Assembly: GCA_034620365.1 (NCBI GenBank)
Contig: JAQGEQ010000305.1
Span: 62,001-126,000, forward strand
Length of the DNA: 64,000 bases
Reading direction: 5' to 3'
Origin: Pegea sp. RAD2-039
Lineage: Eukaryota; Chordata; Thaliacea; Salpida; Salpidae
A program made the position numbers and the translations under genes. Position 1 is the first letter of the stretch, and every line of letters starts with the position of its first letter. The notes below the pieces were generated by a model that was not told the origin of the DNA, did not search any database, and saw nothing but the letters and a program-made list of their open reading frames with translations. This document shows positions 24,150 through 35,942 of the stretch, piece after piece.

Positions 24150-24920
24150 ATGAGACCAGCAAAGCAACTGATTTTTAATGATCGTGCTTACGATGTTTTA
24201 CAGTGGACCAACTTTTTTCAGCAAATCAACATCCCTTCACAAGCTGCTAATGAATATGCAGTCGACTTCTACCAGCATCAAATCCGCAATGAACATATTC
24301 CCTTTCTTACATCTGATGATCTTGAAAATCTAAGAATACATCAGTCACCTCATCGTCTTGCCATTCTAGCAGCTGGAAACCAAATATCAATTCCAGTTGA
24401 CATTTGGAATCCTTTTTTGCAAACTGGTAGCTTTGTTAAAACAAGATGTAAAGGTCCTTCACCCAAACAAGACTGGTTGAAGGTGCTAACTGGAGTGAAA
24501 ATTCCATTCGAAGCTGCTGATGTTTATGCTTCTCAACTGGTCATGAAAGGAGCTTCAATAAGAGACATAGTTGAAATTAAAGATAACAATGTAGGAGAAG
24601 AGTTTGGGGTGCTAGGTCATCAGCTAGGACTGAGATGTTTAGTAGGAGCTCTAAATGATTGTGGTAAACCACATTTGAGTAATACACGTGTTGGTTTATA
24701 TAATAACTACAATAGTTTTGTTCAAAAGTATTCAGAAAGTACAAAATATTTAAAGGTTCTTGAACATGGTGATAGAGTTAGTCGAAAAATGGAGAGATAT
24801 TTGCAAGAAAAAAAGAAGAGATTAAAAAAGGTGAATTATCAAACAGAGAAGAAAAGTTCCAAAGATTTCAAGAAGATGGACGTTAAAGATCTTGATGATC
24901 CTTTTGGTTGGATGAATTAG
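24150..24920 (+). CDS. Protein with two SAM-like domains (C19orf47-type)
   Basis: This is a single coding exon of 256 aa. Residues about 15-73 (WTNFFQQINIPSQAANEYAV and onward) resemble the SAM-like domain of the vertebrate C19orf47 family (pattern WxxFFxxxxIPxxxAxxYAVxF). Residues about 104-166 repeat the same pattern in diverged form (DWLKVLTGVKIPFEAADVYA), so the domain appears twice. A linker follows, then a Lys-rich stretch (about 217-240) and the short tail DLDDPFGWMN. SAM-like folds usually mediate protein-protein contact. The basic tail could be a nuclear signal; that is inference. A splice acceptor (TTTCTACAG, ending 24126) lies 23 nt before the ATG, so a 5'-UTR intron or trans-splicing is likely. 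The C19orf47 link rests on remembered motif pattern. Confidence 0.82.
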   Translation: MRPAKQLIFNDRAYDVLQWTNFFQQINIPSQAANEYAVDFYQHQIRNEHIPFLTSDDLENLRIHQSPHRLAILAAGNQISIPVDIWNPFLQTGSFVKTRCKGPSPKQDWLKVLTGVKIPFEAADVYASQLVMKGASIRDIVEIKDNNVGEEFGVLGHQLGLRCLVGALNDCGKPHLSNTRVGLYNNYNSFVQKYSESTKYLKVLEHGDRVSRKMERYLQEKKKRLKKVNYQTEKKSSKDFKKMDVKDLDDPFGWMN

Positions 24921-24993
24921 TAATGTTTATAGGTTTCAATTTGATGTTCTTATTATGATTGCTTGTTGATATATTTATAATCTGTAGTTTTTC

Positions 24994-24999
24994 AATAAA
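24994..24999 (+). terminator. Candidate polyadenylation signal of the SAM-like gene
   Basis: AATAAA lies 74 nt after the stop codon of the intronless gene. Confidence 0.5.
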
Positions 25000-26465
25000 A
25001 ATTCTACTTTTTGCGAACATTGATGTAATTTGTAGAAATCAGCTACTATCATTAAATCAAATGTTAAATTTATATCCTTAATTTAAAAATACAAAAGCTG
25101 CAGAAGAATAATTAATCAAAAAAAACAATTTCCTTTTATACAGAATTTTAAATTTCTGCCTCAATCAGAATTAATAAGCAACTTATATTGAAAATTCATT
25201 TAAAATTCATTTAAAATTGTCTAGCAAGTTTAGTGTTATATCAACATAACAAAAGTGTTTGTTTAATTTTGTATTCCTCACTAGGTATCTGAAAAATTAG
25301 TGTTTTAAATGATGAGATAATCAACCATTTTTTGATGAACTGGGTAATTGCATTGAAAATGATTACAAATACTAAACTATGAAACAAAATTTGGTTGAGG
25401 AGCTTCTATATTAGATACCTAGTACATTTCTTTGGATTGCATTCTTGAAAACTAGTTTCAAACTAATGGTTTTCTTTGAAAAAAAAATTATCGAATATTA
25501 AGGATGTTACAATTGTTTACAAAAATAGTTTGGTTATATCTCTAGTCTCAATATAACTGTCAAAAAAATAGTTTATCGATTGTGGCATACTTGAACTATA
25601 TAACAGAAGATTATTTTACCGTATATGTCAAATGCAGGCATGCGAGCGTTTACTTGTTTATATATTTTTTGTCAAATTTGGATTATTGAAAGTTGTTTAC
25701 CATTGTTGTGCATTTTACAACGGAGTAAAGCTCGTAAAATGTTGTTATCAATAAGATATAGAAAGTAACAATCATGAAGTATTTAAACGATGAAAAATTA
25801 TGAACAACTTCTTTTCTCTTTTATGATTGGAATTTATTGTGGTCTTGAAGCGTCTTTAGCATGTGTTAAAAAATTAACTTACTTTGATCAATAAATAAAA
25901 TAATAAATTTTATATTCAATTGTTGTGAGACTACTAAACAGGTGAGTCCTCAACAACCGTGATCATCATCCACCAAACTTGCCTATCACCATTTTTTGCT
26001 GAACAAACTGTTTTAGGTCAGTTTGCTAGATATATCTAAAAAGTTTTTTTTTCATATTTTTTGTCTTACTTGAAATTTAAATTAGATTTACAGTTTGAAA
26101 AATCAAGTTGATTAGAAACTCTGGGTTCCCATCTTTAAATTGTTTTATGAATGGCGCTAAAGAGTAATTTTTACCGCTTAAAATAGTTTCGAAAGTGCAA
26201 GGCAATTCGTTTAGTAATTCAACTTCTTTTGTCTAATTTAATGATTTTTAAAGACTTTTATTTGGTTTCAGTAGTTTTTGGTATTATTTTAGAATATTTT
26301 GTATACAACATCCTTTGTATGCTACTTATTATTTTCCATGACAATTTTGAAGTATTTTATGTTTAAAGATTTTCTATCGCTTTGAAAACTTGTTAGTAGT
26401 GTTTCAAGATGGTTTCAAAAATCGTTTGTTTTCTGACATCTATTGAAGAGTAGTCACCACTACTA

Positions 26466-26775
26466 TCTATTACGCGATTCATCGAGCGCAGTAAATATAT
26501 TCTCCAAACTTTGGTAAATAGTCCAACTAGCTTGTAGTAATCAGTCTTATGGTCATGATGTGGTACTACTAAGACTAATACAACTTTTAAGAGACAAGAC
26601 AGATAGCGGTTAAGTCGGTTGGCTACCAATCTATTTTGCGAGTTCCAACTCTACCCCGTCGTCGAAAATATGGAATATCGTACTCTATTACGCCACCTAC
26701 CGAGCGCAGAAGGTATCTTCTCCAACTATTGTGGATAGTGTCTTGTGGTAATCGGTGTCATGATGACATCCAAAA
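26466..26775. repeat. Diverged tandem duplicate in a GC-richer island
   Basis: Two units of about 100 bp resemble each other: from TCTATTACGCGATTCATCGA (about 26464-26570) and from TCTATTACGCCACCTACCGA (about 26680-26775). Both continue GAGCGCAG, then CTCCAA, then GTAATC, then TCATGATG. The surrounding 450 bp is noticeably less AT-rich than its neighbours. It may be a fossil mobile element; no protein family could be assigned on either strand. Confidence 0.6.
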
Positions 26776-27638
26776 GATGACATATAAGCGCCACAGTCAC
26801 GATTTTGCTTAGAAGCGGTCTTTTTAAGGGGTCTTTACCCTGACGTAGTAAAACAGCAGCACCGGGCAGTAAAAATATAGCTAATAGATTTTAATCATAG
26901 TTGTAACATTAGTGGCAAAAACTTTCATGGAATCACTTCTAGAACAGATCCTATCAGATAACAAGTAATTTACTTTAATACAACATTTAATCTTTTAAAT
27001 ATTAAAGTAATAGAACCAATATTAAAACTTTTTAGCATTTACTTTTTTAGCATATTTAGCACATATTTGTATTTAATTTGCGCAAATTCTACTTTAGTCG
27101 TGTTGTTTGCATTCTAATGAAGCATATTGCTTTTATCTTATAATTTTAAATCATTTGTTTCAATGTCTAAAAAACTGACTCATTTATAAACAATTTAACA
27201 GATGAAGAGAATTTTCAAAATATTACTTTAATCAGAAAATATAAATCACAAATAAATAGGTGAGAAATTCCTAAGCACTCAGGAAAGTTTCTTTCAAGTT
27301 AGATATCAAAACTACAAATTAAGATTTATTGGAATATACATAATTTCATTCAAGTGATAATATTGTTTAAATATTAAAATAATTATTTGATATTTCAATC
27401 AATTAGTACTAAAGAGTTGTCGGCAAAAGTAATAGTTTTGTTTACAGCCACAAAACTACCAATCTAATATTTGTAAATAAATACAAATATATCTTTAAAG
27501 TTTTGTGGAATCATATGGCAAGATATAAAGAAAATGATTTCATTTATACAAAGCTTAAATCAATTTGGAAACAAAAAATATTAAGTCACATTGATTAGAG
27601 ATAGTTTTCGAATTTACATGTAGAAAATTACAAAAGAA

Positions 27639-30600
27639 TCACCAAGGCATGCAAGGATTCGGACAGGATCTTTCAAACGTCAACAAGATGCCTTCATTCA
27701 CTTGCATCAATGTTGTGTATGTTGTTAGCTGCAAAAAAAAAGTTTCATCATTATGAGATTTGATGATCTAAAAAATTGAAATTAGTAAAAAGAACTTGAA
27801 AAAAATGAAATAAGTTGAAGCTACCAAATTCATCACAGGCTTTGTAGAAAGTACATCATAAACTGTTCCAAATGAAATTCTCTATAAAAAAACATATTTG
27901 ATCACAAGTTTGTATTTATTGCTGTAATAAATCAAAAACCGTTTATTACAAGTCCCTGTAGCAGAATTATTCATCATAAAGATGATTACAAAGATGAAAA
28001 TAAGAAACACAAACCTCTGTAGTGGTCTCAGACATACATTTTAATCCAGTTGTTCTTCTATCATCGAAAAAAGGTGGATTTTTCCAGTTATCATAATTAG
28101 TTTGCAGGACATACCATCCTTCTGAAAATAAACAAATTGAACACTAGAGAAGAATTTTATCGAAGAACAAACACTAACATGAAACTAGGGCTGCTAAAAG
28201 ATCCGTAAAAGAAGTTTAGCTCTCAACTACCAAGACAAGTTTGATTTGTAAAATAACTTTTTATAAACTGGATGAGAGAATTTATAGATCAATCTGCTAA
28301 CTTCAAGCTTAATTAAACTTCTATTGATTCTTAGGAGCTTTAACAGAATGGGACATAAAATAACTTTTCTTAATTAAGTCAAGAGTAATCTAACTTTAGT
28401 TATAGATGACTAATCTAAGAATATATCCTCAAAACTTTTGAAAATCTTACCACTTAGGGCACGTACCTGCTTGTCTTCTAATTATCTTTGACCAGTCATA
28501 TTTAGACAAGATTTTAGATTATACTCTATTTGAATATTGCCTCTAAGTATTTAAGTATCAATTTTTTTGATTATATAATTTTTTTCTTTTGACATGAATC
28601 CATGAAAGAAAGATGCCAATACAATGGCTGCCAGCAGGAGTTTAAGCTTAGATGGCATCAATAATAAGAAATTTGTATAAAGATTTTTAAATGATTAATA
28701 ATCCAATTCCAAGTATTTCCGTTTTTCTAAGCAACAAGATTTATACTAAGATTAAAAACCTAATCAAAAAGAGATTCAAAGAGCTTATTAAAAGAGATAA
28801 AGAATCAATATAATGATCTCTAAAGTAATAAACTTCTGAAACTCCGAAACCTCGGCATCAATTGCCCTGACCAAGCCAATCTACCAAGCCTAGATTTACC
28901 ATCATCAACTAATCTATTCTAAAACTTCAGTCTTTTTTCAACACTTGACTTCTTTTGGGATGATACTATCAACCAACCTACCTGCCTTACATAAGTTTCA
29001 ATTACTTTGACTCCTAATCAAGTCAACCTATTGTTCTTAACCGAGCCCTGGCTATCTGATAGGCACAAATGATAAACAAATTGACAAAACTAACCTTTAG
29101 TTGAGTTGATTGTAAGAAGATCAGTAAGAGAAGTTCGATCTCTTGTGATGATTGATCCTTCAAAAGGTCTTAAACCTCCTACGATGAAATAAACTGGTGC
29201 GAGTGTTTGGGTTTTTGAAAGAAGATTGACAGCTTCTTCATATCTAGAAGAGAAACAAGAACTTAGTGAACTTAGAAGACGCTGTGACACATTAAGCAGT
29301 GTTTAAGATGATTCTTTTTATAAAATAAATTCTAGTTAAAGTTGAAAAACTGAACATTAAACTTAAACAAAAACCTGCAAATCAAATTTGTTTAAATTCA
29401 AAACACTATTGTAAAAAATGTTTCAAAAAAATGTATAAACTAAAATTTATAAATTAAATAGTTCAGTTCTACTTTTGAACTTAATAACAACAGCTTCAAT
29501 TTTGTTGAAAACTTCCTTCAGTGAAAGTATTCGAAAGATGTTTGTTGTAAAACTTACGAATTTGCTTTTTCAAGCACGTCTCTCATCAAGAAAGTTGTCC
29601 AAGATCCAGTTCTAAGTCCTAGAATCCATTCTAAAAGTCCGATGTATCCTCCATCAATATTAAATCTTTCATTTAAACTTAGAGTGAAAGCATTCTAAAA
29701 TGTAAATCAAATAAACTTACAAATGTAAGGAAAGAAACAAAGTCAACAAACCGGTTTCATTCCTGTAATAACTCCAACATACCCAGCAAAATGAACTGAT
29801 TTATAAACTGTTTGATTTTGACGAGTAAAATCAACGTTAACAACTAAAGGTCTTAGAGCTTCTGTTAGTAGCCAAGTATTGTTTACTTGATCCCACCTAA
29901 AGAAGATTTGAAATCAATTTGAATTATTACAATTACTTCATCAATTAGTCACCCCATAAATAAGCCAAAGTCCAAGTTCCTAGCGTGGATATTGAAACCT
30001 GTAAATAAATCTCAATTAGTAAACCGGCTACAAGAATTTGAAAATAAGATTATTCATAGCAAGCTGAAACACAGCAGTTCTTCTGAAAGTCATTTTAACA
30101 ACAATTATGGGTTTTTATCAAAAGTACTTTTTCAGCAAAGTATTTAACCATTCAGTCATCAAATCATCAACTGCACGTTTGTTTTGAGTTTGTTTTTTGC
30201 TGATTATTTATTTTCTTCAATTTTTGCATCTTTACATTTTTGTTTTATTAGCAATTAATTTTAAAACTTCTATTTATTTCTAAATATTTATTTGATGGTA
30301 TTTGCCACAGTCACAAGAAGTTAGATCAATATTTGAAATCAAAAAAACTGTAAACTTGAAATGCTGCTTTACTATACAATTAAAAAAATATATTTTATTC
30401 AACTTTTGACGGAATTAGTTTCAAAGGAAACCTCAGATATTTTTTTACAAATAAGAAAAACCTGAAGAGTTAGTCGCCACAATTGAAGTACAAGCTGTAA
30501 AGACCTCATAGAAGATATTGAAGAGAAGAATTTCACCATATGGAATCTGTGTGGTGGTGGCAATTCCTTTCAATTCTTCATTATAAGGTTCAGGGAGTTT

Positions 30601-32056
30601 ATTGACCAAAATTGGCTGCAAAAATCAGCAATTAGTAAAAATATAAAAAAATGTGTCACAAAAAAAGAAGAAATAAAAGATTACAATTTTCATTTAATTA
30701 CTGCTATTAAATAACATTTTTGATTAAATTTTAGTACATATATAATTTAGTTGTATAAAATAATAGCTTCCAATTTATTATTCCAATCAAGCCATTTTAC
30801 AAGGTTTAGACAAAAAGAGGTTCCAATAATTTAGTTATTATTTTGATTAAATTCAAAAATACTTCAGCCATTCAAAGTATAATAAAATGATATATTGAAA
30901 ATGTGTCATAAAAAATGAGTGTCACAAAAAATAAAAAAAAAATATGAACTTTATACAAACAAAACATATCACTCTAGCTTAATGTTTTTATTTATTGACA
31001 TATTGAGTATTTGCAAAATTAAAAACTTAAACAAATAGCACCTGATGTAGTACCTGAAAAATTGTTTACTAAACGAGTAAGTAAAAAAACAATTTTGTGA
31101 ATAAATATGATCACAACATTTGGTCAATTAACAAGTAAATGACTCAGAAAACTTTTGATTAAACTTAATAGTTATGTGAAAAACTCAAACAATCAGTTTA
31201 AAATAAACAATTTATCATTGAAAATTGTTTCAAGAACAAACAACATTTGTATTATGTAGCAATTATTGCATTAACTTATTTAACAAAAATTAATTTTTAT
31301 ATTTATAGTTATTTCAAGTTTAAAAAGAAAAAGAATTTTAAAAGATCAGTTTAAAATTACCAAACAGTAATTGATGGTAGTAATTTCTAAATTAAAAAAT
31401 AATGATTTAAATCTAAAAGATATAGTTTAGGTAAAAGAGTATATATATAAATCATAACTATGCATACAATACTATATAAAATATTACAAAAGCATTTAAT
31501 ACTAATCAATTGTTTTTATTTTGAAACTCATCAACTTTAAAGTATAAATACTAAAACAAGATTTAGTAATCTTTAAAAATGATTTGTTTAAATTTTTACA
31601 AGATACTTACTAAATATTTATTAATTGCCTGAACGATTTTAGGGGAAAAATCAGCCATCAATTTTTCAACAATTCCAATTGCTTTATGAATCTAAAAAAC
31701 ACTTTTTCTAAATCTTATATTACAAATGATTTCAACAAAAATTTTATATGAACTACTTTATGAACTATTATTGAAACCTAGCATCTAAAGCATAAACCCA
31801 CCTACCTCTTTAATTTTATGATTCACAACATGATTCCATCTTGTTCTTGGACTTTCATCTAAACTGACTTGATAAGTTGATGGTATACCAACAGTTCGTT
31901 CAAGATTTTTATACATGCCATGTTGACAGTCTTCAGTGTACTAACAGAACAACAAAAATTAAATAAAGTCAAAATATTATTATAAAAACTAACTGGTGGG
32001 ACATTTTGAGCATTTCCACATATTGTAAATATAAAAATATAAATATATAACTTCAT
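27639..32056 (-). CDS. ASAH1: Acid ceramidase (N-acylsphingosine amidohydrolase)
   Basis: I reconstruct 11 exons on the minus strand, 387 aa, all phases agreeing: 32056-31994, 31940-31806, 31691-31611, 30615-30462, 29998-29953, 29896-29752, 29694-29558, 29243-29095, 28121-28015, 27881-27825, 27728-27639. A signal peptide (MKLYIYIFIFTICGNA) precedes the mature chain. The nucleophile is Cys135 in FTACTSIVA, which in this N-terminal-nucleophile family also becomes the new N-terminus after self-cleavage. Arg151 and Asp154 in HARNLDFG keep the spacing seen in human ASAH1 (+16 and +19 from the Cys). Also conserved are SLNERFNIDGGYIGLLEWIL, LAPVYFIVGG, ITRDR and TNYDNW, and the Cys pair near the C-terminus (CPNPCMPW). 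Length is close to the human enzyme (395 aa). It should hydrolyse ceramide to sphingosine and fatty acid in lysosomes. NAAA is the sister family, but the C-terminal motifs favour acid ceramidase. Confidence 0.95.
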
Positions 32057-35000
32057 CGAAATTGTTTATAATATAATATAATAATAATGTTTATTAGATA
32101 AATTTCTGAAAAAAAATTATTTGAATTTAAACTTTAAAATTAAACCATTAAAAACTTTAAAAATCTAAGAGGGACTATTCTAAAAAATAAAAATAAATTA
32201 TGAAAATAAATAAGTTCTGAATTTATTTAAAGAAATCTTAAAAATGTATAATTGCGTAAGGTTAGTTCTGTTAGAAGTTATCAACCAAAGAGAGCTTTTG
32301 AATAATGTTGTAAACAAGCAAAATTTATAAGAATAGTAGTAACCAAAATGGGTTTAAAATAAAAAAGTTTATCGCCAAAAGTGGTACACAAGTCTCATTA
32401 AAAGTAAAAATATATATACTAAAATATAACAATTACTGATTTTATCTTATGATCACAAATATTACAACTATTACGGATAGTAATTACGTAAACATATAAA
32501 AACGGTAAAGTTTTCATGGAGCAAGCTTATTTTTGTTGTAAGAACCATCATCAAAAAGAACCTAGTTAAAGACTTTTTCAAATATATGTTTTAAATAATA
32601 GACACCCTCTTTCGCGTTTATTAAAATAAAAAAGTAAAATAAGATTACCAAAATTAGCTAAAACTTTTATCTGTGCTTCAGCTATTTAAATAATTAGAAA
32701 TTATAGATTATAAGTACATCTTTTTGCTACAAACAAAAAAACATTTTTTTAAGTCCAGTTCAGCAACAAAAGTCGAAAATAATTCAACAAATTTAATATC
32801 AAGAACAATTCAAGTAATAAATAAGAATAATAGAATACAAATAGCTTTAAACTGCTCAGTAGAAGATAGACTTTCAGCATCACCAACCACCAAAACAAGA
32901 GTGGTTTAGCTTAGAAGTTTTATATTTTAACTTACTGGGCACCAAGAAGTTTGGAATCTACAAACAAAAAAAAATTACAAATTTTACATACATCAATTAT
33001 GCATGCCAAAAAAGCCAAACTCTAAGTTTTTGGTGTGAATATTGTAATCTATAAATAAATTTGTAAAGTAAATTAATAAATAGTTTACAAAGAGTTTTGA
33101 TCATAGATATAAATTTTAATTCTTTACTGAAAATGATTGTTGGCAATTTTCTTCAAGAACTTTTTTCTGGAAGTTTTTTTTATAGTTGCTTAAATTTCAA
33201 TATTTTAATTATATATATTTTTGATACACTGGAAACTGATTAATCACCTTCTTGCAATAGAGATGTCAGTGATTGTTATACAAACCCAAGTGGTGCTAAA
33301 GTATCTTACAGACCATCGTTTAGTAAGATCTTTGGACATCAATTTTGAAAAGGAAGTATTTCATGGCAAGCAAAAATAAAACAAGATCAGTGAAAATATA
33401 ATAAAAAAGTCTTAGTTATCACAGTTTGGTATAATTAATATAAAAAGAATAGATTAACATAAACAATAAATAAAGCTTAAAGTAAATAGTATAGAAAAAA
33501 ATATTGCAAAGGTATAAGTAAAATATAAATTATGAATTATCAATCGAAAATTCAAAATAACAGAATAAGTGAAGAAAATGAAATAACTGGAAGTATTATA
33601 GATTACATTATATGGGTATTGTTGAAATCGTGTTTATTAAACAAAATTTTAAAAGATATTTGAATGATCAATCTCTGAGGACGTATAAAAGACAATCATT
33701 AAAAAATCATTAGAGTAAAGATGACACAAACCATTAATAAATTTTAGTTATAGCATAAAATCTGAGAAAGGCCATTAAGTGTTGCAGACATTTAATATCA
33801 AGCTTATATAAGAGACGATCTTTGTATGTTAGATCTAAGAAATGATTTAGTTATAAACGATCTTTAAAAGTGATCTTTTTCACTTTAAACCCTCTTTTTC
33901 AAGGTGAGGAGTTGAAACCTCATTTGGGATGGATAATATCTGGCGAAAAGCTCAATAGTGTTCAAATATTTTTGGTCATGCAAGATTTGAGAACTAATGA
34001 AAACCGGATAAAATGTTATTATTGTTTAAATAAATGTTGGGTCATAATTTAAGGTTTTTTTATTGGCAGCTTGAAGCATTTGTCGGTAGCTAGATTGAGT
34101 TGTCTAGATTAAAGCCATAAACTAGTAGACTTCAGAGAAGATTGAAGAGTAAATGATTTAGTACAAAAAGTTTGGCAAAGAGCATTAAATTTCCAGAACT
34201 AATCAGTTTCTTAAAAACAGTCTATGATCATTAAGTTTAAAATTTAAAAGAAGGGAAGAGGGCCAAAAATGATGCTTCGTTGATTACTTCAGCTTTATAA
34301 TACTTAAACTAAACTTGTAGTTTGCTTTGTACAAATTTTTGACATCGAATTTTTTGTATAATAGTTGTTTTTCGTTTAATGAGTGTGTAATGTTCGATAT
34401 GATTTTATTACAATTGGGGTGGGAGTGAGGTAAAAGAAACATTTAGATAAAATTATGATGAAAGAACTGTGATAAGGTTTCAATAAGTATTCATTTCCAG
34501 TTAGAGAAGGATATATAGAATATAATATACGTTAATCTTTCTGAAGTTAACTCTATATTAATTAGGATAGACTGCAGCTTTTTACTGATCCTTGATTAGT
34601 TTCTACATACATAAGTATGTGAGAAGACCGGAAGACCGATGGCTTCTTTTTGGCAGTATTTACAATTCCAATGAAACCATTTACAATGACAAAATATATA
34701 AGACGTCTTTTGTCATTGAACATTTGAAACAGATTTATCATCTTAGTACATTCACATTACTCCTGATAATTTCTTATCAATGTTACCATCTAAGCTTGCA
34801 CCACTAGTAGACAGTACATCTTTATTTAAAAGGTCTATGTCATTAGATAAAATATATATAACTACAAAAATTAATATTTAAGCACTTATAAGATTTATTT
34901 TGAAAAATATAACATAAGACCTTGTTCAAATGTATGATTGAAATGGAAATCTACGGCTGGAAAGCATATAAGCCTAAAAGAAAAAAAAAACAAGAAAGTA

Positions 35001-35411
35001 TGAAAAATAATTTTATAGTTAAGGTAGAAGTGGTAAAATAGTACCAGGTGCTTAATATTTGATAAAAAAAAGAACAAAAAAAAATACCGTAAATTTCAAG
35101 TATAAAAAACATGACAGTCTTGAAAAGTTTTATTTCAAATTTAAGTTTAAAGTTTAAACTGAAAATATGTAATCACTTAGAGTTTCTATAGAATTTTTGA
35201 CCAGAGACTTCAACTCTATTACAAGGATTAGACTGTATTTATTTAATCAGTTAAGTTTTATCAGAAAAAAATTATCCAACGGGTTTAATTTGTATTTTAG
35301 TTATTTTTTTAATTACATACTTTTTATTACTAATTTGTCATTATTATTGGTTGCCTGTACTAATTAAGCCAATTTTGTCAGGTAATGTAAATTTGTAGGT
35401 CACGACTTGTA
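32057..35411. other. Intergenic region
   Basis: This is divergent spacing between the acid ceramidase (-) and the KH-domain gene (+). Open frames at 32724-32909, 33870-34052 and 34592-34807 are short, AT-driven and without motifs. I see no repeat or RNA gene that I can support. Confidence 0.5.
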
Positions 35412-35942
35412 ATGTCAGTTCTTTTTAGTCCGATGGAGCCTGTATATTGCACCGATTTATTAAATGTTAATAATGATTGTTTACGCTTCATAATAGGCAG
35501 ACATGGAAACCAAATAAACTCAATTAAATCAGAAACAGATTGTCATATATATAATGAAGCTGGTTCAAGTACTTTTACAATCATAGGTACGCGTGAAAAT
35601 GTTTGGGCCGCTAAAAAGAGAATGATAATTGTTGCGATATCCGGCTACAGAAATTTTATAGCAAAACGAAGATTAGAAACGCCTGGCTATATCAGAAGTA
35701 GCTCTTTTCAGAACATTCAACCATGGGTAATATCTATGGAGAGTATGCTTACTACTGGTGAGCTAGATAAAATAAGTTTTTTTCTAAAACTTCCTTTTGG
35801 AAGCATAAAGGAAGACCACCAAGTTCTATTGGATCCCGGTAAATTCAATTCAATTTTAAATCCTGTTCTTTCAAAACCTAATAATCACATATTTTGGAGA
35901 TATGTTTCTCTATATCTTAGAATTATTGAGTCTAACTTATAA
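35412..35942 (+). CDS. Small single-KH-domain RNA-binding protein
   Basis: The open frame is 176 aa. Residues about 17-80 form one KH domain: a leading LNVNNDCLRFIIGRHGNQIN with the RNA-gripping GXXG loop G29RHG32, the variable loop, then FTIIGTRENVWAAKKRMI as beta-strand and final helix. It most resembles the MEX-3 style of KH domain, less so Bicaudal-C, but no second KH or RING follows. The C-terminal 95 residues (LSKPNNHIFWRYVSLYL near the end) are not recognised. An acceptor-like TTTGTAG (to 35398) lies 13 nt before the ATG. The frame stays open between that acceptor and the ATG, so the exon could instead be the last coding exon of a longer gene. Confidence 0.7.
   Translation: MSVLFSPMEPVYCTDLLNVNNDCLRFIIGRHGNQINSIKSETDCHIYNEAGSSTFTIIGTRENVWAAKKRMIIVAISGYRNFIAKRRLETPGYIRSSSFQNIQPWVISMESMLTTGELDKISFFLKLPFGSIKEDHQVLLDPGKFNSILNPVLSKPNNHIFWRYVSLYLRIIESNL

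Larger units (their letters stand above)
24921..27638. other. Intergenic region with the 3' UTRs of two convergent genes
   Basis: The SAM-like gene and the acid ceramidase gene converge here. Candidate poly(A) signals are AATAAA at 24994-24999 (+) and TTTATT at 27325-27330 (minus-strand AATAAA). The interval also holds a less AT-rich island at about 26420-26880 with a duplicated unit. I see no gene. Confidence 0.5.
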
